Positions 1 through 5,630 of a stretch of 5,630 bases of DNA are shown here, in pieces. The stretch is from NCBI RefSeq assembly GCF_036311985.1, contig NZ_JAZDCJ010000002.1; one strand, given 5' to 3'. This DNA comes from JAZDCJ01 sp036311985. Lineage in GTDB: Bacteria > Actinomycetota > Actinomycetes > Actinomycetales > Micrococcaceae. The notes beneath the pieces were generated by a model, which had not been told where the DNA came from, ran no database searches, and worked only from the letters and a program-made list of their open reading frames with translations. The translations under genes and the position numbers were made by a program. Numbering within the stretch: the stretch's first letter is position 1; every line of letters starts with the position of its first letter.

Positions 1-28
1 CTCCTGGGTCTTTTGTCTCCCTCTTCCT

Positions 29-51
29 CCCCCCCCCCCCCCCCCCCCCCC
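29..51. repeat. Run of 23 C (G on the coding strand) just past the peroxidase stop
   Basis: An uninterrupted 23-base C homopolymer begins 10 bases beyond the TGA of the peroxidase gene. It is part of a 36-base pure pyrimidine tract (16-51). On the coding strand it is poly-G, able to form G-quadruplexes and prone to slippage. It lies outside the reading frame, so length changes would not alter the protein. The rest of 1-61 holds no gene or hairpin terminator that I can see. A sequencing or assembly artefact is a real possibility. Confidence 0.85.
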
Positions 52-61
52 ACCACCCGGG

Positions 62-3000
62 TCAGAAGTCCGCTCCGGCTCCCAGCGTCGGAGGCGTCGA
101 GTCCAGTTCACTGGTCTCGCCGCTGCTCGCGTCCGAGACCCCCTGTTGGGGGCCGTCGTCCGTGGCCACGACCGCCACGACCTGGACCTGCTGCCCGTCC
201 TCCGTCGCGCCGATCTCGAACTCGCCCGAGTCGTTGCTCTGGGTCGTGATCGCGACCTCGTTGCCGGCTCCGTCCAGGGCGATGACCTGGAGTTCGAAGA
301 CCGCCGGGCCGTCGACGTCGACCGTGGCCGTGAGGGTGTCGCCCTCGGCCGGCGTGCCGATGTCGTTGGTGGTGACGGTCAGCGGCGTGAGGTCGGTCAC
401 CTCGAGCGTTGCCGTGTCGATCGGCGGCTCATCCGCGAACTGGATGAACTCGACGTTGCGGAGGTAGTGCGTGTTCTCCTCCGGATTGTCGATGCTTGCC
501 ACGACGACGACTCCATCTACGTTGCGCGTGATGGTGAAGTCTGCGCGCGGTGCGTCGATGAGGACGGTGTCGGTGCCATTGAGCGCGGCGTCGACGTTCT
601 GCAGCTGGCGGACGATCTCCAGATCAGCCGGGCTGATCTGGCCCGAGAAGATCAGGTTCTGGAAGTCGCCCACGTTGTTCGTCACGAGCGTCCCGTTGTT
701 TCCGTCGGGGCCGCTCACCGCGACGTCGAGCCAGGCGTCGCCGTCGATGAAGTTGGTCCCGGATCGCGGTTCGATCAGGTCGTTGCCGGGTCCGCCGAGG
801 AGGATGTTGTTGTTCATGTCCTCGTCGGTGAACGGAGCGCCGACCATAAACCGCTCCGAGTAGTCCTGGGCACCTCCGGTGAGCAGGTCCCGCAGCCCAC
901 CGATGCGGTTCAGGTGCTCTTCCGTGAGCCGGTGCCCGTAACCGAGCTGGTTGATCTCGGGATCGACGAACGCGTCCACGTTGTTGTTGCCGCGGACGAC
1001 GTCGTTGCCGAAGCCGCCCGACCAGCCCTCGACCTGCAGGTAGCGGGACATGATCGCCGACTCCGGACCGGGCACGATCATGATCGTGTCCATGTCCGCC
1101 ACGACGGGACGCGTGCTGCCGTCGAACGTCACCCAGTCGAAGCCGAGCATGCCGCCGAAGCGGTCGGTGCCCGGGCCGCCGACCATGATGTCGTCGCCGC
1201 CTTCGGCGTCGTGGTCGTTGTTGCCGGTCCGGCCCACGAGGACGTCGTGTCCGCCGTGGTAGAGGCCCGGATCGTTCTGCATCGTGTTGCTGAGGTCGCC
1301 CACGAGCAGGTCGGCGTTGTTGCCGCCGTCGATCCAGTCGTCGCCCTCGTCGCCCCGGAGGTTGTCGCGTCCGGAGGAGCCGAGGATGAAGTCGTCGTCC
1401 AGGCCGCCGAACACCGTGGAGGCGTCATGGCCGCCCAGGATGTAGTCGGTGCCCGATCCGCCGAAGAGCAGGTCGTCGATGCCGGGACCGCCGTTGATGG
1501 CGTCGTTGCCGGCCTCGCCCTGGATCCTGTCGTCGCCGTGGAGGTCGGTCAGGATGTCGTCGCCGTCGCCGCCCATGATGGCGTCGTTGCCGTCGTCGCC
1601 CTCGATCCGGTCGTTCCCCGCGAGGCCCCAGATGGAGTCGTCGCCGAGGCCACCGCGGATGATGTCGTGGCCCACGGTGCCGTCGCTTCCGTCGGTGCCC
1701 TGGATGGTGACGTGGTCGCCTTCCGTGAAGCGCCAGCCGTCGACTGCGTTGCCGGTCAGGCCCGCCGCGTTGAGCTCGGCCTGCGAGTCGCGCAGATCGA
1801 AGGTGATCTGCGGGGCCGCGAACACGTCGTGCGGCACGCGGTCCGCATCGGTGTTGCGGAGCACGATCTGGGACAGGGAATTCGCCTCCAGCGTGTGGAA
1901 GAGCGAGTTGCCCAGATTACGCGTCAGGTAGTAGAACCGGTCGCCGTTCTGCAGGTCCTCGAGCTGCTTCTCGAAGACGTAGTTGAACGTCGAGCCGAGC
2001 ATGCCGCCGAAGACGAACGGCTTCTCGGCGAGGCCGCCCATCCACAGGTCCACGCCGCTGAGCCCTGTTTCCGCGGCCGGGGCGTTCATAAACGCCTCGT
2101 CGAGGGAGAGGGCCGTGCCGGCCGCCCGCCGCTCGGCGAGCGTCGCGGTCTCCGGCAGCGTCGGATGGACGCCGTAGGCCGCGATGAAGTTGGCGATCGA
2201 CTCGGGGTTCTTCATCGAGAGGCGGAAGTCCTCCCAGCTCTCGTAGGGCTCGAGCTGCGGATCCCGGGTCTCGGCGAAGATCGTCGCGCGTGCCGCCTGC
2301 AGTCCGGGCGTTCCCGTCTCCCGGGCGCGCACCATGTTGATGGTCGCCAGGTCGAGCGGGAGGCCGAGCAGCTGGTTGCGCAGCACGTGGGTCACGAACT
2401 CGTCGACACCGTTGGCGGTCTGGTTGGCCAGGCCCTTGATGATGCCGCCGGCGGACTCGTTCGCCGTCAGGATCGTTCCCGATCCGTCCGGTGCGGTGTT
2501 GAACGCCGCCGGGTTGAGGAACGCGTCGAAGAGCGCCATCTCGTGGATCTCGCCGTCGTACTCCCGCGGCACCGACTCGCGGAGCATCGAGTGGCCGAAA
2601 CGGTAGACCGCGTGGGCGAACTCCGCGACGATGGCGGAATCGACGTCCGGCTGGTATGAGTTCTCGTTGAGCACGGTGGTGTCGATGTTCGGCTGGATCC
2701 GGCGGGCGAATTCCTCGAAGACGAGGTGCTGGTACTGCATCTCGGTGAAGAACCGGGCCGCCTGGAAGAGCCGCTCGCCGTAGTTCCAGAAGCCGTCGGC
2801 CTCGAAGCGTTCGAGGAGCTCCTGCCCGCTCTCGTTGCCGTCGACGGCCAGTTCCGTCTCCAGGACATCCTGGATCTGGTCCATGACCCGGTTGTGCTCG
2901 GCGTGGAACACGTGGTGCACGGCGGTCAGGCCGATGTTCTCGTTGCCGCGGCCGTCGCCCGTGATGAAGTGGGCGTCGAGGGCGACGTTGTCGTAGCCCG

Positions 3001-5308
3001 GGATCGTCGGTCCGTCCGGATCGGCGGGGTCCGGGACGTCGGGTCCCGGCGTGGCGCCGTGGGCGATGTCGTCCAGGAAGGACGCGTTCGCCGTCAGGCC
3101 CGTCGTCTCCAGCAGGCCGTCCTCCGGGCCATTGAGGGCCAGGGGAACCCCGGCCTCCCGCAGCTCCGTGCCGCCGTTGCCGTCCTCGAAGGCCAGCTGC
3201 GCGCGGCCTTCGGGGCCGAGCAGCAGATGCCCGTAGGGGTCGGTCGCGATGAGCGGAACGTCGAGGACGTCGAAGTCCTCGAGGTCGATGCCCAGGATGT
3301 CGCGGGCCTGCTTCTTGACGTCGGCCCACGTGGGCAGGCCCTCCACGGGCGCGCCCTCGGAGTTCGTGCCGTTGAGGATCCGGCCGGTCGGGACCGGCGA
3401 TCCGTTCCCGTCCAGCGTGTACTCCCGCAGGAACGCCTGGTGCGACGCGTGCGAGGTGTAGGTCTGGTTCTGGTCGACGAACGGCGTCGTGCGGTTGATG
3501 TGCTCGCGACCGCCATCGGTGTCGTCGATCGTGCCGCGGGACAGCGTCAGGAAGTTCGTTGACGCGCCGGGCCGGTACAGCGGGTCGTCCGGGTTCAGCG
3601 GGACGACGACGGTGCCGTTGCCGCCCTTGTTGATGAGGTCGAGCCCGTGGTCGAAGAACTGCCCGAAGATCACGAACAGGCTCGTCGCGGAGGCCGAGAG
3701 GCCCTCGTCCGTGGCGATGTCCGGGATCTGGATGTGGGTTCCCTCGAGCAGGTTCCGGATCTGGGTCTCGGTGGCCGTCGTCAAGACGCCCGTACCGCCC
3801 AGGTGGATGACCCGGTCGGGGTTGAGCCTCTGGAGCTCGGCGACCAGCGATGGATCCAGGGTGGCTCCGGGGCGGCTCAGCAGGACGGGGCCTTCCCGCA
3901 GTCCCGCGACCGGAGCCGCGGCAAGCGCGTCGGGGAAGTTCGTCCCGATGGCGATGTACACCGTCGTGGTCGTGTCCGGGTAGTTGGCCTGGGAGATGGC
4001 CAGCATCGTCTCGTACCGGTCGATTCCGGCGAGCCGGGTGACCGTCCCGGTCGTGAACGCGCCGAGGGCGGTCTGGACGGCCGGAGTGACGACTCCCGGT
4101 CCACCGACGATGACGATCTCCTGCGGCTGCAGGCGCTGCAGCTCGGCGATGGTCGCGGGCGGCAGGACCCCCGGCCGCGTCAGGAGGATCGGGTGTCCGT
4201 CGCGGGCGGCCGGAGCGGCCGCCGCGAGGGAGTCGGGGAAGTTCCCGCCGAAGGCGATGTAGACGCGTCCGACGCCGGGATTGAAGGCATGGGCGCTGAT
4301 CGCCGCCGCGGTCTCGTAGCGGTCGGCGCCGGCGACCCGGTTGACCGCACCCTCGGTGTAGTTTCCGAGGAGGGACTCGACGGTCACCGACACGGCGCCC
4401 GTCCCACCGACGATCGTGATGCTCTGCGGTTCCAGACGGAGCAGTTCGGCCGCCGTCTCCGGCGGGATCACTCCCGGCCGGACCAGCAGCAGGGGCGCGA
4501 AGTCCGAACGCGCCGCCGGCCCGGCAGCGAGGCTGTCGGGGAAGTTCTCACCGTTGGCGATGTTGACGGTCGGTACGCCCGCATCGAAGTTGCTCTGGCT
4601 GATGACCGCCGCCGTGCCATAGCGGTTTTCGCCCGCAAGGCGCCGAATGACGGCCCCGTTCTCGACCCCTGCGCCGTCGACGCGGTCCATGACCTCGACC
4701 GCGGCCGGGTTGGCCGTGGTCTGGTCGACGATGAGGTTGGAGATGGTCCGCGGACGGGTGTCGAACACGAATCCGTCGGTCTGTTCGTAGCTCGTGATGG
4801 TGCCGGGGGTGCCGAAGGGATTCCCGGGGATGCCGAACGGCACCGGGCCGGCGGTGATGTAGTCCGGTGTCAGCAGCCGCGGGAACACCCGGTTGGCGGT
4901 TCCGTAGCCGTCCTGGCCCGGCAGCAGGTTGTTCCACCGGCCGTCCACGGTCCGCAGGCCGTACGGCATGGTCGCCGTTCCAACGCAGTAGCCGCGATCG
5001 GAGTCGTTCAGGCCGCGCTGGTCGGTGTAGGTCTGCGAATTGATGTGGAACTGGCGGGAAGCCGTGTCGCACAAGGGCGAGGCGTCCTGGTTGCGGGTCC
5101 ACTGCTTGGCGTGGTCCTCGGCGATGTCGATCTGCTTGATGATGAATTCCAGGTCGCCCTGCGTGACGTTGAAGTCCTGTCCTGGAGGTGGTGCGGCGGT
5201 TGCCGCTGCGAGTGGTGCGAGTGCGCCCGTGGCTATCAATGCCGTGGCAGCCGCGAACACCCCCAGTTTTCGGGCCGGTGATACCGGTCCCCTCCCCAAT
5301 TTCTTCAC
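62..5308 (-). CDS. Secreted animal-type heme peroxidase with an internal CWB2 triplet and RTX-like C-terminal repeats
   Basis: Predicted exported, heme-dependent peroxidase of 1748 residues, oxidising substrates with H2O2 outside the cell; the substrate cannot be told. GTG start chosen because GGGGAG lies 6 bases upstream and a signal peptide follows; upstream in-frame starts lack such a site, and the longest frame begins beyond the terminator palindrome. Layout: signal peptide 1-38; peroxidase part one about 44-206 (PYGLRTVDG, RTISNLIVDQ); three CWB2 repeats 221-523; peroxidase part two about 525-1166; RTX-like repeats 1214-1338 and family-type C-terminal region to about 1630; Ig-like tail 1633-1748. 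Seen residues, matched from memory to myeloperoxidase: distal Gln550, Asp553, His554; calcium loop Thr608, Phe610, Asp612; Arg787 and Glu790 in GDGRGNE; proximal His906 in RFGH; Arg1007. Gln1004 replaces the usual Asn. No LPxTG or C-terminal membrane anchor, so CWB2 is the likely wall tether. Peroxidase assignment is firm; activity is inferred. Confidence 0.95.
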   Translation of the reverse strand: MKKLGRGPVSPARKLGVFAAATALIATGALAPLAAATAAPPPGQDFNVTQGDLEFIIKQIDIAEDHAKQWTRNQDASPLCDTASRQFHINSQTYTDQRGLNDSDRGYCVGTATMPYGLRTVDGRWNNLLPGQDGYGTANRVFPRLLTPDYITAGPVPFGIPGNPFGTPGTITSYEQTDGFVFDTRPRTISNLIVDQTTANPAAVEVMDRVDGAGVENGAVIRRLAGENRYGTAAVISQSNFDAGVPTVNIANGENFPDSLAAGPAARSDFAPLLLVRPGVIPPETAAELLRLEPQSITIVGGTGAVSVTVESLLGNYTEGAVNRVAGADRYETAAAISAHAFNPGVGRVYIAFGGNFPDSLAAAAPAARDGHPILLTRPGVLPPATIAELQRLQPQEIVIVGGPGVVTPAVQTALGAFTTGTVTRLAGIDRYETMLAISQANYPDTTTTVYIAIGTNFPDALAAAPVAGLREGPVLLSRPGATLDPSLVAELQRLNPDRVIHLGGTGVLTTATETQIRNLLEGTHIQIPDIATDEGLSASATSLFVIFGQFFDHGLDLINKGGNGTVVVPLNPDDPLYRPGASTNFLTLSRGTIDDTDGGREHINRTTPFVDQNQTYTSHASHQAFLREYTLDGNGSPVPTGRILNGTNSEGAPVEGLPTWADVKKQARDILGIDLEDFDVLDVPLIATDPYGHLLLGPEGRAQLAFEDGNGGTELREAGVPLALNGPEDGLLETTGLTANASFLDDIAHGATPGPDVPDPADPDGPTIPGYDNVALDAHFITGDGRGNENIGLTAVHHVFHAEHNRVMDQIQDVLETELAVDGNESGQELLERFEADGFWNYGERLFQAARFFTEMQYQHLVFEEFARRIQPNIDTTVLNENSYQPDVDSAIVAEFAHAVYRFGHSMLRESVPREYDGEIHEMALFDAFLNPAAFNTAPDGSGTILTANESAGGIIKGLANQTANGVDEFVTHVLRNQLLGLPLDLATINMVRARETGTPGLQAARATIFAETRDPQLEPYESWEDFRLSMKNPESIANFIAAYGVHPTLPETATLAERRAAGTALSLDEAFMNAPAAETGLSGVDLWMGGLAEKPFVFGGMLGSTFNYVFEKQLEDLQNGDRFYYLTRNLGNSLFHTLEANSLSQIVLRNTDADRVPHDVFAAPQITFDLRDSQAELNAAGLTGNAVDGWRFTEGDHVTIQGTDGSDGTVGHDIIRGGLGDDSIWGLAGNDRIEGDDGNDAIMGGDGDDILTDLHGDDRIQGEAGNDAINGGPGIDDLLFGGSGTDYILGGHDASTVFGGLDDDFILGSSGRDNLRGDEGDDWIDGGNNADLLVGDLSNTMQNDPGLYHGGHDVLVGRTGNNDHDAEGGDDIMVGGPGTDRFGGMLGFDWVTFDGSTRPVVADMDTIMIVPGPESAIMSRYLQVEGWSGGFGNDVVRGNNNVDAFVDPEINQLGYGHRLTEEHLNRIGGLRDLLTGGAQDYSERFMVGAPFTDEDMNNNILLGGPGNDLIEPRSGTNFIDGDAWLDVAVSGPDGNNGTLVTNNVGDFQNLIFSGQISPADLEIVRQLQNVDAALNGTDTVLIDAPRADFTITRNVDGVVVVASIDNPEENTHYLRNVEFIQFADEPPIDTATLEVTDLTPLTVTTNDIGTPAEGDTLTATVDVDGPAVFELQVIALDGAGNEVAITTQSNDSGEFEIGATEDGQQVQVVAVVATDDGPQQGVSDASSGETSELDSTPPTLGAGADF
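65..412 (-). other. Ig-like beta-rich C-terminal tail, residues about 1633-1748
   Basis: About 115 residues beginning ATLEVTDLTPLTVT, with alternating hydrophobic and polar residues and GTPAEGDTLTATVDVDGP, which suggests one bacterial Ig-like or fibronectin-like beta-sandwich. It ends in a Ser/Thr/Gly/Asp-rich, probably disordered segment (SSGETSELDSTPPTLGAGADF) before TGA. There is no sorting signal, hydrophobic anchor or further repeat. I cannot name the exact family. A spacer or adhesion role is the likeliest reading. Confidence 0.5.
1295..1669 (-). repeat. RTX-like calcium-binding nonapeptide repeats, residues 1214-1338
   Basis: Degenerate GGxGxDxxx-type nonapeptides: GGLGDDSIW, GLAGNDRIE, GDDGNDAIM, GGDGDDILT, and on through GDEGDDWID. 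On the plus strand they appear as dense gtcgtcgcc and gtcgttgcc words. In RTX proteins these form parallel beta-rolls that bind calcium between turns and fold only outside the cell, where calcium is high. Isolated further units occur at about residues 1366-1386, 1429-1448 and 1499-1531 (GGPGNDLIE). The intervening GMLGFDWVTFDG and DGDAWLDV stretches resemble what usually follows the repeats in bacterial heme peroxidases of this type, as I recall them. The array is therefore part of the inherited enzyme architecture rather than a recent addition. Confidence 0.9.
3740..4648 (-). repeat. Three tandem CWB2 (cell wall binding type 2) repeats, residues 221-523
   Basis: Three copies of about 101 residues, at 4346-4648, 4043-4345 and 3740-4042. 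Each starts with R-[LV]-A-G-x-[DN]-R-Y-x-T, then has a hydrophobic strand and N-F-P-D-[SA]-L-A-A, then a Pro-rich LxRPG segment, and then the [IV]-x-[IVL]-G-G strand. The NFPD motifs are exactly 101 residues apart in all three. The third copy gains one residue before its GG motif. The DNA keeps the identical 12-mer gtcggggaagtt at 3929, 4232 and 4535, 303 bases apart. In clostridial Cwp proteins three such repeats pack together as one module that holds the protein non-covalently to the wall through an anionic polymer. The same role is inferred here; the ligand in this organism is unknown. Confidence 0.93.
5195..5308 (-). other. Sec signal peptide of the peroxidase
   Basis: Residues 1-38. A basic n-region (MKKLGRGPVSPARK) leads into a hydrophobic Ala/Leu-rich core (LGVFAAATALIATGALAPLA), ending in Ala-Thr-Ala with Ala-Pro-Pro-Pro after it. 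The likely signal peptidase I cut is after residue 38. There is no lipobox cysteine and no twin-arginine motif, so Sec export as a soluble protein is expected. Cofactor loading would then happen during or after export. Confidence 0.88.
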
Positions 5309-5314
5309 TTTTAA

Positions 5315-5320
5315 CTCCCC
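5315..5320 (-). promoter_or_regulatory. Ribosome binding site GGGGAG
   Basis: GGGGAG lies 6 bases (TTAAAA) before the GTG at 5308. This site fixes the start of the peroxidase, since no other in-frame start near the signal peptide has one. Confidence 0.8.
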
Positions 5321-5336
5321 ATTGAGCGTCGGCCGA

Positions 5337-5362
5337 GGGCGCTTTTTCGCCCGGTGGCCGGG
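5337..5362 (-). promoter_or_regulatory. Two overlapping, mutually exclusive small hairpins in the leader
   Basis: CCCGG-CCA-CCGGG (5350-5362) and GGGCG-AAAAAG-CGCCC (5337-5352) share the bases at 5350-5352, so only one can form at a time. Each has 5 bp. They end 17 bases before the ribosome binding site. In so GC-rich a sequence short stems like these arise often, so function is uncertain. No U-tract follows, so this is not an intrinsic attenuator. Confidence 0.3.
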
Positions 5363-5380
5363 TGATCCCCAAGAGCTCGT

Positions 5381-5409
5381 CCCGTCAACGGCCCCAAGCC
5401 ATGGACGGG
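5381..5409 (-). promoter_or_regulatory. Leader stem-loop in the peroxidase 5' UTR
   Basis: The strand reads CCCGTC at 5404-5409 and GACGGG at 5381-5386, a perfect 6-bp stem. Inside it, after one C/U mismatch, A-U, U-G and GGC/GCC pairs close a UUGGG loop, giving about 11 pairs in total. It lies some 15 bases after the predicted transcription start and about 60 bases before the ribosome binding site. It could protect the 5' end of the mRNA or act in regulation. It matches no riboswitch or thermometer class I can recall. Confidence 0.45.
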
Positions 5410-5429
5410 TTTTCCCCCGAGTGGGGTTA

Positions 5430-5458
5430 ACTATCGTTCGTCCGGGAATCTTTGTAAA
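5430..5458 (-). promoter_or_regulatory. Probable sigma70-type promoter of the peroxidase gene
   Basis: The -35 TTTACA (5453-5458) matches TTGACA at 5 of 6 positions. A 17-base spacer separates it from the -10 GATAGT (5430-5435), which matches TATAAT at 4 of 6. It sits in the most AT-rich part of the gene-free stretch, downstream of the terminator palindrome of the preceding gene. It implies a start near 5423 and a leader of about 115 bases. Prediction from consensus only. Confidence 0.55.
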
Positions 5459-5528
5459 GGATCGGATTTGACAATCGGGTGGGTGGTTCGCTAGACGAAT
5501 CAATCCGGGTCGAGGAGGGCGCGCGAAA

Positions 5529-5572
5529 GGGGGAGGACGACGGCGGTGCCGGCACCGCCGTCGTCCTCCCCC
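5529..5572 (-). terminator. 44-base perfect palindrome, probable terminator of the upstream gene
   Basis: A 22-base arm beginning GGGGGAGGACGACGG is followed at once by its exact reverse complement, with the centre GTGCC/GGCAC at 5550/5551. In RNA it would fold as a stem of about 20 bp with a 4-base loop. On the minus strand it is followed by only three Ts (CCCCCTTTCGCGC), so it resembles the U-poor terminators common in actinobacteria. It begins 21 bases after the stop at 5594 and precedes the peroxidase promoter, so it would insulate the peroxidase from upstream transcription. Its symmetry would also let it act in the other direction. Confidence 0.7.
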
Positions 5573-5593
5573 CTGGTGGAGCACCAACAAGCG

Positions 5594-5630
5594 TCAGTCG
5601 CCGATCTTGGCCCAGACGACGACCTCTGGC
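5594..5630 (-). CDS. C-terminal end of an unidentified upstream gene (partial)
   Basis: The last 11 sense codons read PEVVVWAKIGD and then TGA at 5594-5596; the rest lies beyond the window. Support comes from G/C at the third position of every one of these codons and from the strong palindromic terminator 21 bases after the stop. The fragment is far too short to assign a function. It runs in the same direction as the peroxidase gene but is separated by a terminator and a promoter, so the two are probably not one operon. Confidence 0.5.
   Translation of the reverse strand, partial: PEVVVWAKIGD

Noticed and set aside
1170..1669. Regularly spaced gtcgtcgcc/gtcgttgcc words resembling a direct-repeat array
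   Set aside because: Fully explained by codons for the Gly-Asp-Asp and Gly-Asn-Asp cores of RTX nonapeptides. There are no conserved repeat and unique spacer units as in CRISPR.
146..2659. Plus-strand open frame of 837 codons opposite the peroxidase gene
   Set aside because: It is the mirror of a GC-rich coding strand. Its translation is an Arg/Val/Asp/Ala-rich string with no domain, and the minus-strand frame carries unmistakable peroxidase and RTX motifs.
3647..5281. Plus-strand open frame of 544 codons opposite the CWB2 and N-terminal region
   Set aside because: Low-complexity Arg/Gly/Asp-rich translation antisense to clear CWB2 repeats. Its length follows from the scarcity of stop codons at high GC.
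5311..5322. Three-codon upstream open frame (ATG GGG AGT TAA) ending 2 bases before the GTG start
   Set aside because: It has no ribosome binding site of its own and overlaps the site of the main gene, so chance is the simplest explanation.
5309..5423. Known riboswitch (c-di-AMP ydaO type or c-di-GMP type) in the leader
   Set aside because: The conserved core words of these classes, as I recall them, are absent. Only generic GC-rich hairpins are visible.
5311..5430. Possible pairing of TTAACCCC (5423-5430) with GGGGAGTTAA over the ribosome binding site
   Set aside because: The upstream partner overlaps the -10 box and the predicted transcription start, so most of it is probably not in the mRNA.
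5309..5590. N-terminal extension of the peroxidase frame to an ATG at 5590
   Set aside because: The extension would read through the terminator palindrome and promoter, is Arg/Pro-rich, and would bury the signal peptide 94 residues inside. The GTG at 5308 has a good ribosome binding site.

Overview
The window is a single large gene with its promoter and leader, plus the end of an upstream gene. GC content is very high, with strong G/C preference at third codon positions. The main protein has a Sec signal peptide and CWB2-type cell-wall-binding repeats. Together these point to a high-GC Gram-positive bacterium (Actinomycetota), possibly one of the deep lineages rich in CWB2 proteins. The lineage is inferred, not read directly.

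Layout, read on the minus strand from right to left. (1) At 5594-5630 is what looks like the last 11 codons and stop of an upstream gene. It is followed 21 bases later by a perfect 44-base palindrome (5529-5572) that looks like its terminator. (2) At 5309-5528 is a gene-free stretch with a credible sigma70-type promoter (TTTACA, 17 bases, GATAGT), an approximately 115-base leader with several hairpins, and a GGGGAG ribosome binding site 6 bases before a GTG start. (3) At 62-5308 is one 1748-residue secreted protein. (4) At 1-61 is the short downstream flank, dominated by a run of 23 C (G on the coding strand), with no recognisable terminator.

The protein is an animal-type (peroxidase-cyclooxygenase superfamily) heme peroxidase with a mosaic layout. 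In order it has a signal peptide, the first part of the peroxidase domain, three tandem CWB2 repeats, the rest of the peroxidase domain with its heme pocket, RTX-like calcium-binding repeats with a family-type C-terminal region, and a small beta-rich Ig-like tail. The CWB2 triplet sits inside the peroxidase domain, between the SNLIV segment and the distal-histidine helix. It is not appended to either end. This domain insertion is the most unusual thing here: it suggests a peroxidase held to the cell wall through a surface loop. Most catalytic landmarks are intact, but an Asn usually found behind the proximal histidine is Gln.

I see no mobile element, CRISPR array, tRNA or rRNA. The other long open frames on both strands are by-products of the GC-rich coding sequence.
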